This document shows positions 54,021 through 63,358 of a stretch of DNA of 64,000 bases, piece by piece; the stretch's first letter is position 1, and every line of letters begins with the position of its first letter. The notes beneath the pieces were generated by a model, which worked only from the letters and a program-made list of their open reading frames with translations, ran no database searches and had not been told where the DNA came from. The DNA comes from Aliiglaciecola sp041538045 (GTDB taxonomy: Bacteria; Pseudomonadota; Gammaproteobacteria; Enterobacterales; Alteromonadaceae), in assembly GCF_041538045.1 (NCBI RefSeq), contig NZ_JBGOSE010000003.1:124001-188000 (forward strand), in the 5' to 3' direction. The translations under genes were made by a program, and so were the position numbers.

Positions 54021-55244
54021 CTAGTGGTGAACCCATTCAACTTTAGTCAGATCCACACCGTCTTTAAACATATCCCAAAGCGGTGACATTTCACGTAGTT
54101 TATCAATGGCGTTTTGCACTACACTAACAACGTGATCAATTTCTTCTTCAGTGGTAAATCTACCAATGCTGAATCGAATAGAGCTGTGAGCTAACTCATC
54201 GTTCAGTCCCAATGCTCGAAGCACATAAGACGGCTCTAAACTTGCTGATGTACAAGCTGAACCTGAAGACACGGCCATATCTTTAAGAGCCATAATCAAT
54301 GACTCACCTTCAACATAGGCAAAACTCACATTTAAGTTACCTGTAATACGCTGTTCAAGGTCACCGTTTAAATACACTTCTTCGATGTCTTTTAAACCAT
54401 TCCATAAACGGTCACGAAGTTTCAAAATACGCGCATTTTCTTCAACCATTTCTTCTTTAGCAATTCGGAAAGCTTCACCCATACCCACGATTTGATGAGT
54501 CGCCAACGTACCTGAACGCATACCACGTTCGTGTCCACCGCCATGCATTTGGGCTTCAATTCTTACCCGTGGTTTACGACGAACATACAAAGCGCCTATG
54601 CCTTTTGGACCATATATCTTGTGAGCGGAAAACGACATTAAATCGACTTTCAATGCCTGTAAATCAATTTCAATTTTACCTGCACTTTGGGCCGCATCAA
54701 CATGAAACAAGGTTTTGTTTTCTCTACAAATTTCACCAATTTGTTGAATATCCTGAATCACCCCGATTTCATTATTCACGTGCATAACACTGACCAATAC
54801 AGTATCAGGACGTAAATTTGCTTTAAATTCTTCTAAATCCAACAAACCATTTGGTTTTGGATCCATATAGGTTACTTCAAACCCTTCACGCTCTAACTGA
54901 CGACAGGTATCTAACACTGCTTTATGTTCAGTTTTAAGGGTAATAATGTGCTTACCTTTTTTACTGTAAAAGTGAGCTGCACCTTTGATAGCTAGGTTAT
55001 TTGACTCTGTAGCACCCGAAGTGAATACAATTTCGCGCGGATCAGCATTCACCAATTCAGCAATTTGGTTTCTAGCCAGATCGATGGCTTCTTCAGCAAT
55101 CCATCCATATTTATGGGACCGAGAGGCCGGGTTACCGAAATTCCCTTCAAGGGTTAAACATTCCATCATTTTCTGGGCTACACGAGGGTCAACCGGAGTG
55201 GTTGCCGAATAATCCAAGTAGATAGGTAAATTAATATTGCTCAT
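54021..55244 (-). CDS. iscS: Cysteine desulfurase IscS
   Basis: IscS uses pyridoxal phosphate to take sulfur from cysteine for Fe-S clusters, tRNA thiolation and cofactors. The 407 residues have the PLP Lys in SFSAHKIYGPKG and the mobile catalytic Cys in SSGSACTSASLEPS. I start at MSNINLPIYLDYSATTP, since GGAG sits 6 nt upstream. An in-frame GTG 12 nt earlier follows the iscR stop directly. It is the second gene of the operon. Confidence 0.98.
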   Translation of the reverse strand: MSNINLPIYLDYSATTPVDPRVAQKMMECLTLEGNFGNPASRSHKYGWIAEEAIDLARNQIAELVNADPREIVFTSGATESNNLAIKGAAHFYSKKGKHIITLKTEHKAVLDTCRQLEREGFEVTYMDPKPNGLLDLEEFKANLRPDTVLVSVMHVNNEIGVIQDIQQIGEICRENKTLFHVDAAQSAGKIEIDLQALKVDLMSFSAHKIYGPKGIGALYVRRKPRVRIEAQMHGGGHERGMRSGTLATHQIVGMGEAFRIAKEEMVEENARILKLRDRLWNGLKDIEEVYLNGDLEQRITGNLNVSFAYVEGESLIMALKDMAVSSGSACTSASLEPSYVLRALGLNDELAHSSIRFSIGRFTTEEEIDHVVSVVQNAIDKLREMSPLWDMFKDGVDLTKVEWVHH

Positions 55245-55256
55245 TTTTGGCTCCAC

Positions 55257-55745
55257 TTATGGTTGCAAGCTAATTTCAATTTCATTTGCAACAACAGTAT
55301 TAAGTTGTTTAGTTCTGTCTTGTCTTCCTGCAACCGTTTTTACGTCTTGTTTATCCATAAGTTCACCTAACGTAATATTGTTCAGGAATTGACTGATTCG
55401 CTCACTCAAATCATGCCACAGGCTATGAGTAAGGCATCGCTCTCCGCCTTGGCAATCTGAATTTCCTTGGCATCGTGTTGCATCCACTGATTCGTCTACA
55501 GCACGAATAACTTCACCTACTGCGATATCTTCAGGTACACGACCTAATTTGTAGCCACCACCTGGTCCACGAACACTTTGTACAAGATTTTCTTTTCTTA
55601 GGCGCGAAAACAATTGCTCTAAATATGACAATGAAATTTCCTGACGCTCCGAAATATCGGCTAACGAGACCGGCCCTCTACGAGAATGTAATGCAACATC
55701 TAACATAGCAGTTACGGCATATCGGCCTTTGGAAGTTAGTTTCAT
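55257..55745 (-). CDS. iscR: Fe-S cluster regulator IscR
   Basis: IscR is an Rrf2-family regulator that as a [2Fe-2S] protein represses its own operon. The 162 residues have an N-terminal winged helix (about 1-75, MKLTSKGRYAVTAMLDVAL). The cluster ligands are Cys92, Cys98 and Cys104, with His107. It is the first gene of iscRSUA-hscBA-fdx. A perfect type-1 IscR site and a degenerate second one lie upstream, showing autoregulation. Confidence 0.97.
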   Translation of the reverse strand: MKLTSKGRYAVTAMLDVALHSRRGPVSLADISERQEISLSYLEQLFSRLRKENLVQSVRGPGGGYKLGRVPEDIAVGEVIRAVDESVDATRCQGNSDCQGGERCLTHSLWHDLSERISQFLNNITLGELMDKQDVKTVAGRQDRTKQLNTVVANEIEISLQP

Positions 55746-55782
55746 AGAAAATACCAGTTAACAAGATACTGTGAATTTTCAC

Positions 55783-55807
55783 ATACCCGACTAATTTAGT
55801 CAAGTAT
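55783..55807 (-). promoter_or_regulatory. Type-1 IscR binding site of the isc promoter
   Basis: The 25-bp element matches every position of the E. coli type-1 consensus: ATA, SYY, GACT, an AT-rich centre, AGTC, RRS, TAT. A TTGACT that could serve as -35 box lies inside it, so holo-IscR binding would block RNA polymerase. Confidence 0.88.
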
Positions 55808-55832
55808 TAGACCTAGTAATTTAGTCAGGTAT
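55808..55832 (-). promoter_or_regulatory. Second, degenerate IscR site
   Basis: It directly abuts the first site. The upstream half (ATACCTGACT on the minus strand) and the centre are conserved, while the other half is changed. E. coli also has tandem sites at this promoter. Confidence 0.6.
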
Positions 55833-55851
55833 TACTTAGAAAAAGTAATGT

Positions 55852-56661
55852 TTAGATGGATGGATCAAATGCATCCTTTTCTTTTTGAAAATCATCAACA
55901 AGATCAGAGTCTTGAAAGTTATCTAAATTAATAGAAGGTAAAGAATCTCCACACACAGTGCCGCCCATTTTATTAATTTCTTTACACATTTCTTCTACTT
56001 TGGTATCAATCAAATGCACATGTTCTAACATAACTCCAATGGCATTCGCCACGGGATCTGGGTTATCTGGGGCGACCGCGTACGCATCAAATCCATATTT
56101 ACGCGCGATTTTATCACGGTGCTGATGTTTATCCTGATCTTTTTGCTGTTTTTGCACGACTATTCTGCCAGGAATACCGATTACTGTGGCATTTTCAGGT
56201 ACATCTTTAACCACCACTGAGTTAGAGCCAACTTTTGCGCCTTTGTGCATAGTAATAGGTCCAAGCACTTTAGCGCCCGCTCCCACCACGACATTATCTT
56301 CTAAGGTAGGATGACGTTTTCCCCCGTTCCAGCTTGTTCCGCCTAAAGTAACACTATGATATAGGGTGACATCATTACCAATCTCTGCCGTCTCACCAAT
56401 GACCACTCCCATACCGTGATCAATAAAAAAGCGACGTCCTAGTGTGGCTCCTGGATGTATTTCTATGCCCGTCAACCAGCGTGAAAATGTTGAAATGCTG
56501 CGAGCAAGCCACAACCAGTTAGATTTCCATAATTTATGAGCGAGACGATGTAACCAGATTGCGTGCAAACCGGGATAGTTAGTCAGTACTTCAAAGGTTG
56601 TTCGTGCTGCTGGATCGCGATGAAATACACTTTGAATATCTTCTTTTATTCGCTCAAACAT
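55852..56661 (-). CDS. cysE: Serine acetyltransferase CysE
   Basis: CysE makes O-acetylserine from serine and acetyl-CoA, feeding cysteine synthesis. The 269 residues have a helical N-terminal part (about 1-70) and a left-handed beta-helix of hexapeptide repeats with HPGATLGRRFFIDHGMGVVI and GGTSWNGGKRHPTL. A C-terminal extension reaches beyond the usual end and contains a long acidic tail. Position next to iscR is common in gammaproteobacteria, where cysteine supplies IscS. It lies 19 bp after trmJ. Confidence 0.95.
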   Translation of the reverse strand: MFERIKEDIQSVFHRDPAARTTFEVLTNYPGLHAIWLHRLAHKLWKSNWLWLARSISTFSRWLTGIEIHPGATLGRRFFIDHGMGVVIGETAEIGNDVTLYHSVTLGGTSWNGGKRHPTLEDNVVVGAGAKVLGPITMHKGAKVGSNSVVVKDVPENATVIGIPGRIVVQKQQKDQDKHQHRDKIARKYGFDAYAVAPDNPDPVANAIGVMLEHVHLIDTKVEEMCKEINKMGGTVCGDSLPSINLDNFQDSDLVDDFQKEKDAFDPSI

Positions 56662-56680
56662 AGTTTTACTTAGAGATTTC

Positions 56681-57445
56681 CTAATCTTTGGCTTTAATCG
56701 ATTTATCCACTGAAGCTAAAATACCCCTTAAAATATTCAGTTCTTGGGTTTCGGGACGGGCTCGATTAAACAAACGTCTTAATTTGGTCATCACCATACC
56801 GGGATGTTGGGGAATGATGAAATTCGTTTTTGAAAGGGTTTGTTCCAAATGACTATAAAAACGCTCTAGATCATCAGCCAAAGGGTATTCATTTGGTTCA
56901 CTTTTGATACGTGACTGATTTAAAAAAGCCATTCTAATTTCGTAACACAGTGTTTGCACTGCCGCGGCTAAGTTGAGAGAGCTATATTCTGGATTGGCAG
57001 GAATACATACATGGAAGTGACATTGCTGCAACTCCTCATTACTTAAGCCATTATTTTCACGTCCAAAAACCAAAGCTACTGGATATTTCTGCACTTCGCC
57101 AATGAGCTTTTCACCGCATTCTCTTGGCTCAAGCATTGGCCAAGGTAAGGTTCTTGAACGGGCACTTGTACCCACAACTAAGCCACAATCTTGCACCGCT
57201 TCTTCTAAGGTCGAAACTATTTTTGCATTGGCTAATACATCACCCGCCCCTGCTGCAAGGGCGCTCGCTTTGCCATCAGGCTTATCAATAGGATCAACTA
57301 AAACTAATTGGCTTAACCCCATAGTTTTCATAGCTCTTGCGGTAGAACCGATATTGCCAGTATGAGATGTATTCACCAACACAATACGCACATTCGCTAG
57401 TAGCGAAGTGTCAAGGTTAGCGGCGGTATTTTCAGAGTTAGGCAT
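56681..57445 (-). CDS. trmJ: tRNA (cytidine/uridine-2'-O-)-methyltransferase TrmJ
   Basis: TrmJ methylates the ribose of residue 32 in several tRNAs. It is a SPOUT-fold enzyme with IVLVNTSHTGNIGSTARAMK (motif 1), ALVFGRENNGLSNEEL (motif 2) and CIPANPEYSSLNLAAAV (motif 3). I start at MPNSENTAAN. A longer frame from 57487 adds 14 residues without family support. It forms an operon with cysE. Confidence 0.94.
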   Translation of the reverse strand: MPNSENTAANLDTSLLANVRIVLVNTSHTGNIGSTARAMKTMGLSQLVLVDPIDKPDGKASALAAGAGDVLANAKIVSTLEEAVQDCGLVVGTSARSRTLPWPMLEPRECGEKLIGEVQKYPVALVFGRENNGLSNEELQQCHFHVCIPANPEYSSLNLAAAVQTLCYEIRMAFLNQSRIKSEPNEYPLADDLERFYSHLEQTLSKTNFIIPQHPGMVMTKLRRLFNRARPETQELNILRGILASVDKSIKAKD

Positions 57446-57501
57446 AATTATTTTCTTTTGTTGGTCACGATGTATTAAACGGATCAAAGTAAGTTCTAAA
57501 C

Positions 57502-57528
57502 GTCTGTTAATTTAATGGATTAACAGAC
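57502..57528 (-). terminator. Hairpin after serB
   Basis: GTCTGTTAAT pairs perfectly with ATTAACAGAC over a 7-nt loop between serB and trmJ. The T-tail on the minus strand is short (GTTTAG). Confidence 0.5.
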
Positions 57529-57544
57529 CACTTTATTTTCAAGG

Positions 57545-58549
57545 CTAACTCTTCAACAAGGCTAACAGCCCATCAGCAGCACAAAATCTAAGAGCTGCAT
57601 CAGCTTGCTGACGAACAACGGGTTTAGCATGATAAGCCACACCCAACGCAGCCTGCTCCATCATTACCAAATCATTAGCACCATCACCTAAAGCAATGGT
57701 TTGTGAAGCATCAATTTGATAACGCTGTGCCAATAAGTTCAAGGTATCAGCTTTACTTTGAGCACCAATAATTTCCCCTACTACCTTGCCCGTTAACTTA
57801 CCGTCAACGATTTCGAGTTGATTGGAAATGGCATAATCTAAATTCAAACGTTCGGCCAAATAATCAGCAAAGAAGGTGAAGCCTCCTGACGCTATAGCGA
57901 GCTTCCAATTAGCTTTTTTAAGTTTAGCCAACAAACGGCTGATCCCTGGGTTAATTGGAACTCCATCGCGTACCTGTTTGAGAATAGATTCATTGGCTCC
58001 CTCTAAACAAGCTACACGGCTATTCAAGCTTTGCGCAAAATCAAGCTTACCTTGCATGGCTAATTCAGTCACTTCTGTTACTTGCTTGCCTACACCTGCC
58101 AACTTTGCAATTTCATCAATGCACTCAATACCGATGACAGTGCTATCCATATCCATCAATAACAAGCCTGGCTTAGCTAGCGTGGGGCGTTGTTTCAAGA
58201 AACTAATATCCACTTGAAACTTCACAGCAGCGGATTCAATAACAGCCGCTAAGTCAGCAGAACTGGTAACTTCCACTTCTGCTTCAAAAACGCAACCGCT
58301 ATTGCCTTCGTAGCCTGGTTTAAATACCAATATATTAATTACATCCGCTAATACAGTTTGTACTTGATACAATTTTTCCAAATTCAAACTTTCTGAAAAA
58401 AGGATCAGTTGTTGTGTACAGGTCTCGCTGCTCTCAGCTAATTCAATTTGCTGATCGTCAGGTAAGGTGAAACTCACATTTTTATGATGAAGATTGGTCA
58501 AATATTTGGCCGATAGCCATTCTTCTTTTGATAATTTGGTCGAAAGCAC
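57545..58549 (-). CDS. serB: Phosphoserine phosphatase SerB
   Basis: SerB makes serine from phosphoserine. The 334 residues have an ACT-like N-terminal region (about 45-120) and a HAD domain. The nucleophile is Asp133 with Asp135 (LLMDMDSTVIG), followed by SGGFTFFA and the acidic GDGANDLVMM. It is divergent from ytjB, as in E. coli. Confidence 0.96.
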   Translation of the reverse strand: MLSTKLSKEEWLSAKYLTNLHHKNVSFTLPDDQQIELAESSETCTQQLILFSESLNLEKLYQVQTVLADVINILVFKPGYEGNSGCVFEAEVEVTSSADLAAVIESAAVKFQVDISFLKQRPTLAKPGLLLMDMDSTVIGIECIDEIAKLAGVGKQVTEVTELAMQGKLDFAQSLNSRVACLEGANESILKQVRDGVPINPGISRLLAKLKKANWKLAIASGGFTFFADYLAERLNLDYAISNQLEIVDGKLTGKVVGEIIGAQSKADTLNLLAQRYQIDASQTIALGDGANDLVMMEQAALGVAYHAKPVVRQQADAALRFCAADGLLALLKS

Positions 58550-58716
58550 AATTAACCCACCGGATTATTAATTAGGACAGGGATTTTACCGATTTCAATA
58601 GGTGACGCAATAAGATATCCCTATGACTTAGAACAATTAACCAACTGAGTTTAATTTAATAAATAAAACAACAACTAATATTGGCAAACGTGGCAAATTG
58701 TCTTATTGTCTAGGCC

Positions 58717-59337
58717 ATGGATATGACAAAATTCGGATTGGCTGATTCAGCTCAAAAAGTCCCCAGTAATTACTCAATTTTCAAACGAGTAGCAAATCTC
58801 ACATTATTAGTGGTAGCGGCAGCTATTTGTGTGAACATCTGGTTATTAAATACCGAACAGTCGCAAAATTGGCATAACAATCAATCGTCACAACTGGGTC
58901 GCAGTTTGGCCAAATTCACAGCCGATATTATTGCTCCCCATTTACAAAAACGACAAGATGAACAAATTCTTCAGTATATCAACTTATTAACTCAAGACCA
59001 GCATGTCGCAGGGGTTTCAATTTATGATCGTTCAGGTAAAGTGGTTGAAAGCAATGAACAAAATGCTTCTGTACTAGCAAGTTATTTAATTGAAGATGAA
59101 TTTCCTTTAGTGTTTGTCGAAGAAGTTTTTTTGGAAGATAAATTATTGGGTTATGTGAGATTGTTGCTAGATAAACAACAAGTAATGCTCTACCACTTAG
59201 AATATCAGAATCAAATTTATAAACAGCTTCTAATGCTGATGTTGGTAGCGGGTTTGGTGGGGCTATTACTCACTCGAGCTTACTATAAATTGCGCTTTCG
59301 GCATTATGAAAAAGTAAGTAAATCCAGTAGAATCTAA
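58717..59337 (+). CDS. ytjB: YtjB/Smp-family membrane protein
   Basis: This is a bitopic or two-pass inner-membrane protein of unknown function. The 206 residues have a membrane helix near 27-45 (LTLLVVAAAICVNIWLL). A periplasmic domain of about 115 residues has GVSIYDRSGKVVESNEQNA, reminiscent of sensor domains. A second helix lies near 169-187 and the tail is short and basic. Family assignment rests on this topology and on divergence from serB, the conserved place of ytjB (smp). Confidence 0.85.
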   Translation: MDMTKFGLADSAQKVPSNYSIFKRVANLTLLVVAAAICVNIWLLNTEQSQNWHNNQSSQLGRSLAKFTADIIAPHLQKRQDEQILQYINLLTQDQHVAGVSIYDRSGKVVESNEQNASVLASYLIEDEFPLVFVEEVFLEDKLLGYVRLLLDKQQVMLYHLEYQNQIYKQLLMLMLVAGLVGLLLTRAYYKLRFRHYEKVSKSSRI

Positions 59338-59353
59338 GGGAATCAAAAACTCA

Positions 59354-59376
59354 CAAAACTAGGCCCTAGTGTTTTT
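59354..59376. terminator. Weak hairpin between ytjB and the TatD-family gene
   Basis: AAAACTAG and CTAGTGTTTT can pair with a 2-nt bulge between the two convergent genes. Confidence 0.35.
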
Positions 59377-59378
59377 GT

Positions 59379-60149
59379 CTAGTCATTCAAAGCAAAGAGC
59401 TCGCAACTGTTAGCGCTAGTCTGTTCAATCACCTCTTCAACGCCAACATCCTTAATAACGGCAATATGCTGCGCTATTTCAGGTAAATACTCAGGGCTAT
59501 TCCGTTGTCCTTGCTTGCCACAAATAGGCATGTCCGGCGCATCAGTTTCCAATACAATTGCACTCAGTGGTAGCTGTTTTAGGACATCTCTGGTCTTGCG
59601 AGCTCTAGAGTAGGTAATAACACCACCAAACCCCAGTTTAAAGCCCAAATCTAAATAACTTTTAGCTTGCTGATAACTGCCAGAAAAAGCGTGGATCACC
59701 CCTGATTGCTGAAACTTTTGCTGCTTCAAGGTACGAATAATTTCATTGTGTGAACGGCGGTGATGGATAATAACAGGTAGTTTGTAATGCTTGGCTATAG
59801 TGAGTTGCTGAGTAAAGAAGTCTTGTTGTTTGTTTTCGCTGTGCTGGTCAGTATCATGAAAGTCGAGACCAATCTCCCCAACCGCTCTGACCATTGAATG
59901 CTGCTCAATTAAAGTAATTAGATTATCTATATGGGCGTGTTCACTTTGGTTAATAAAATATGGATGTATGCCTAATCCATACTCTAACATTGATGATCTT
60001 TCGCACAGCTCGATTAGGGACTGCCAGCGACTAGATTGAGTCCCTGGGATGATAATTTTTTTAATACCCAGTTGTGAACAACGATTTAGCACCTCATTTC
60101 TATCTATATCAAAGGCATCAAAATCTAAATGACAGTGGCTATCAATCAT
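59379..60149 (-). CDS. yjjV: TatD-family metal-dependent hydrolase (YjjV type)
   Basis: This is a TIM-barrel metallohydrolase of the TatD DNase family. The 256 residues contain the metal motifs SHCHLDF, the bridging Glu in VGEIGLDF, His residues in VIIHHRRSH and VIHAFSGS, and the late Asp in LETDAPDMP. GGVITYSRARKTRDVL is typical of the YjjV branch rather than TatD or YcfH. It lies 16 bp after pdxH, in the same operon. Confidence 0.9.
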   Translation of the reverse strand: MIDSHCHLDFDAFDIDRNEVLNRCSQLGIKKIIIPGTQSSRWQSLIELCERSSMLEYGLGIHPYFINQSEHAHIDNLITLIEQHSMVRAVGEIGLDFHDTDQHSENKQQDFFTQQLTIAKHYKLPVIIHHRRSHNEIIRTLKQQKFQQSGVIHAFSGSYQQAKSYLDLGFKLGFGGVITYSRARKTRDVLKQLPLSAIVLETDAPDMPICGKQGQRNSPEYLPEIAQHIAVIKDVGVEEVIEQTSANSCELFALND

Positions 60150-60165
60150 TACAGCCAGTCTTCCA

Positions 60166-60831
60166 TTAAGGCATTAAACGTTGTATTTGCCAGTTCTGAC
60201 TATTCGAGTCTGCTGTTTGCTGTGTATCCCCTAAGGTATAAACAAAGCGATTGTGCAGACGATGCTCTCCTCCCTGCCAAAACTCGATTTCATGGGGAAC
60301 AACACGGTAGCCACCCCAAAACTTAGGAAGAGGGATTTCCCCTGCAGAGAATTTCTTTTTCACTTCATCAAATTTACTCATTAACATTTGACGAGTAGAG
60401 ATGGGTTGGCTTTGTTTCGATGCCCATGCCGCTAACTGACTTTCCTTCGGCCGAGAAAGAAAGTACTTGGCCACTTCGGCGGTACTAAGAGGCTGAGCAG
60501 TACCACACACTTTGACTTGTCGCTCCATAAAATACCATGGAAAATGCAGGGATACTTTAGGGTTATGGGCCAACTCTGTTGCTTTTCGACTACCTAAGTT
60601 TGTATAGAATACAAACCCTCTGTCATCCACATCTTTGAGCAACACAATACGTTGAGACGGCTGACCATCAGGAGAAACTGTGGCCACAGTCATGGCCGTT
60701 GGATCTGGTGAGTCCGAATCAATAACCTGTTTGAGCCAATGGTTAAATTGGTTAATTGGGTTTGAATCGAGATCCTCTTGACGTAGCTCACCCAGGTTGT
60801 AATTTCTTCGAAGACCATGGATATTTGCCAT
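60166..60831 (-). CDS. pdxH: Pyridoxamine 5'-phosphate oxidase PdxH
   Basis: PdxH is an FMN enzyme that oxidises PNP and PMP to PLP, the cofactor needed by IscS among others. From the chosen ATG it has 221 residues with SQRIVLLKDVDDRGFVFYTN, SRKATELAHNPKVSLHFPW and the C-terminal HRLHNRFVY and QRLMP. AAGGTGAG precedes this ATG. A GTG 27 nt upstream is less likely. It lies 47 bp after era. Confidence 0.95.
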   Translation of the reverse strand: MANIHGLRRNYNLGELRQEDLDSNPINQFNHWLKQVIDSDSPDPTAMTVATVSPDGQPSQRIVLLKDVDDRGFVFYTNLGSRKATELAHNPKVSLHFPWYFMERQVKVCGTAQPLSTAEVAKYFLSRPKESQLAAWASKQSQPISTRQMLMSKFDEVKKKFSAGEIPLPKFWGGYRVVPHEIEFWQGGEHRLHNRFVYTLGDTQQTADSNSQNWQIQRLMP

Positions 60832-60878
60832 CTCACTCACCTTTGTTAATTCACTCACGCTTCTAATGATAAGCGGGC

Positions 60879-61787
60879 TTAATAATTGTTATCTCCGTAA
60901 CCCAAGCTTCTAAGGGCACGCTCGTCATCTGCCCAGCCTGACTTAACTTTAACCCAAAGCTCCAAAAACACTTTGTTTTCGAACAAACTTTCTAGATCTT
61001 TTCTTGCCTCTGCGCCAATAGTTTTTAGCCGTTGCCCACCCTTACCTATCACCATGCGCTTTTGCGTCTCACGCTCAACTAAAATCAAGCCATTGATTCG
61101 ATAGACACCATTTTCAGCAAGCAAAAATTGTTCTATTTCTACGGTCACAGAATAAGGTAATTCGTCACCGGTAAAGCGCATGAGCTTTTCACGTACAATT
61201 TCAGCTGCCATAAACCGACTTGATCTATCGGTTATGTAATCCTCAGGAAAATAAAACTCACTTTCTGGCAAGGTGTAATGGACCATTTCCCGAAGCTCTT
61301 CGACATTGCGCCCTAACTTAGCGGAAACCGGCATGATTTTTTCAAAATCATGTTGCTCCTGAAGCCATTGCATATGTGTCATCAATTGGGTTTTATCTTT
61401 TACATTGTCACTTTTGTTGATTAACAACCAACAGGGCAATCCGGATTGCTTAATCTTATTAAGCACCATTTGATCATCATCGGTCCACTTTGTGCCTTCA
61501 ACTAAGAACAAGACCAGTCCGACTTCTGCTAGAGAACTTGATGCAGCACGGTTCATTAGTTTATTGATTGCACGCTTTTCTTCCACGTGTAGTCCCGGCG
61601 TATCAACAAAAATAGCTTGGTGATGACCTTCTGTATCGATTCCCATGATTCGGTGACGTGTGGTCTGGGGCTTTCTAGACGTGATACTCACTTTTTGCCC
61701 TAACAGCTTATTCAGTAGCGTCGATTTTCCAACATTAGGACGCCCCACGATGGCGACCATGCCACAAAATGTTTTTGCCTCTATCAC
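60879..61787 (-). CDS. era: GTPase Era
   Basis: Era is a 16S rRNA-binding GTPase for 30S assembly. The 302 residues have P-loop GRPNVGKST (15-23), DTPG, NKSD, and a C-terminal KH domain with GKGGQRLKTIG. The start is GTG, overlapping the rnc stop as GTGA, so translation is coupled. The Lep-Rnc-Era order is standard, but recO does not follow. Confidence 0.97.
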   Translation of the reverse strand: MIEAKTFCGMVAIVGRPNVGKSTLLNKLLGQKVSITSRKPQTTRHRIMGIDTEGHHQAIFVDTPGLHVEEKRAINKLMNRAASSSLAEVGLVLFLVEGTKWTDDDQMVLNKIKQSGLPCWLLINKSDNVKDKTQLMTHMQWLQEQHDFEKIMPVSAKLGRNVEELREMVHYTLPESEFYFPEDYITDRSSRFMAAEIVREKLMRFTGDELPYSVTVEIEQFLLAENGVYRINGLILVERETQKRMVIGKGGQRLKTIGAEARKDLESLFENKVFLELWVKVKSGWADDERALRSLGYGDNNY

Positions 61788-62461
61788 GTTAACTTCTCCA
61801 ATACCTGTTTGGCCGCTTCTTGCTCTGCTTTTCGACGTGAACTACCTCGACCCGACACTTTTTCAGATAAGCCCTCAACCGAACAGTTAACCACAAATAT
61901 TTGGTCGTGATCTTTACCAAGCACTTCTACTACTTCGTATTCTGGCAAAGGCAACTTGCGGCCTTGGAGAAATTCCTGCAATTGAGTTTTATTGTCTTTG
62001 GGGTGAGCTGTGGGATCTAAATCATTAAATCGCGATGCGAACCAATTCAAAATCAACTGCTTACAGCAATCTAAACCTGATTCTAAATAAATTGCACCAA
62101 TGATCGCTTCAACGGCATCAGCAAGTATTGAGCTGCGTCGATAACCGCCACTTTTTAGCTCTCCTGAGCCAAGCAATAGAATGTCCCCTAGCTCAAACTC
62201 TCTACCGACTTCAGCTAAGGTTTCCCCTTTTACTAAGGTCGCTCGCATTCTAGTGAGTTTACCTTCGGGTTGCATTGGAAAACGTTTGAACAATTCTTCC
62301 GCAACCACCAGCCCTAAAACAGCATCACCTAAATATTCCAAGCGTTCATTGTGAACATTTTTATAACTGCGATGAGTCAAAGCCAAAGTAAGATTATCTG
62401 CATCTAAAAATTGGTAACCAATGCGTTTATATAATTTTTTGTAGGATGGGTTTAGCGCCAT
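61784..62461 (-). CDS. rnc: Ribonuclease III Rnc
   Basis: RNase III cleaves double-stranded RNA in rRNA and mRNA processing. The 225 residues have the signature NERLEYLGDAVL (38-49) with catalytic acidic residues Glu42 and Asp46. The second acidic cluster is DAVEAIIGAIYLESG, and a dsRNA-binding domain closes the protein (about 155-225). The start abuts the lepB stop (TAAATG). Confidence 0.97.
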   Translation of the reverse strand: MALNPSYKKLYKRIGYQFLDADNLTLALTHRSYKNVHNERLEYLGDAVLGLVVAEELFKRFPMQPEGKLTRMRATLVKGETLAEVGREFELGDILLLGSGELKSGGYRRSSILADAVEAIIGAIYLESGLDCCKQLILNWFASRFNDLDPTAHPKDNKTQLQEFLQGRKLPLPEYEVVEVLGKDHDQIFVVNCSVEGLSEKVSGRGSSRRKAEQEAAKQVLEKLT

Positions 62462-63358
62462 TTATTCAATGCCACCCACACGCTCAAATCGCACACCCGT
62501 AGGTATCCACGTTGGCAATATATCTTCAGGAGCACGTTCAAATTCAAAACTAATCCAAATAGCAACCGCTTTACCGACTAAATGATCGTCTGAAACAAAT
62601 CCCCAAAAGCGGCCATCTTCACTATTGTCACGGTTATCTCCCATAACAAAATAATGTCCTTGTGGCACAACCCATTCGCCAATTTTGGTACCTGGTTGCT
62701 CATGGTAACGACTAATATCATCTAACCTTCTTGGGAAAATAAGGATCTCATGATTCACATCACCCAATTTTTCACTAAATTTATTAATCTGATAACCTTG
62801 ATAGTTATACTGTCCCAAAAAGTCTCGTTGTACTTTGTACTCTGGCAAACAATCTTGCCCTGAAGGACATGCAGGTTTGATGTACAAATCTTTAGACGAA
62901 TAACTAATTGTATCGCCTGGTAACCCAACGACTCGTTTAATATAATCTAACTTGGTATTTTCTGGATATTTAAAAACAACGACATCGCCACGTTCTGGCT
63001 CACCCGTTTCAAAAAACTTAGTACGAGTGACAGGATCTTTTAAACCATAAGAAAACTTTTCTACCAGAATAAAATCGCCCACTAATAAAGTTGGCATCAT
63101 TGAACCAGATGGGATCTGAAAAGGTTCATATAAAAAAGACCGCAAAACCAACACAAATGCAATTACCGGAAAAATTTGCTGTGCAGTATCCACTAAATAA
63201 GGAATAGGTAGCTCGGTACCTTCAGGTAAAGCGTTGCCGCCGTTAGCAGCAATGACTTTTTGCCGACGTTTTGGCGCGAACACCTTGGCATCTATTAACC
63301 AAATCAAGCCTGATGCAACTGTTATAAAAACTAGAAATAATGAAAAGTAATTGGCCAT
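62462..63358 (-). CDS. lepB: Signal peptidase I LepB
   Basis: LepB removes Sec and Tat signal peptides at the periplasmic face. The 298 residues have two N-terminal membrane segments (about 3-22 and 62-76). Nucleophile Ser86 lies in IPSGSMMPTL, the general base Lys141 in DYIKRVVGLPGD, and box E in VMGDNRDNSEDGRFWG. It abuts lepA and rnc without spacers. Confidence 0.98.
   Translation of the reverse strand: MANYFSLFLVFITVASGLIWLIDAKVFAPKRRQKVIAANGGNALPEGTELPIPYLVDTAQQIFPVIAFVLVLRSFLYEPFQIPSGSMMPTLLVGDFILVEKFSYGLKDPVTRTKFFETGEPERGDVVVFKYPENTKLDYIKRVVGLPGDTISYSSKDLYIKPACPSGQDCLPEYKVQRDFLGQYNYQGYQINKFSEKLGDVNHEILIFPRRLDDISRYHEQPGTKIGEWVVPQGHYFVMGDNRDNSEDGRFWGFVSDDHLVGKAVAIWISFEFERAPEDILPTWIPTGVRFERVGGIE

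Noticed and set aside
55831..55849. ATTACTT/AAGTAAT hairpin as the cysE terminator
   Set aside because: The stem is AT-rich and no T-run follows on the minus strand. It also overlaps the end of the second IscR site.
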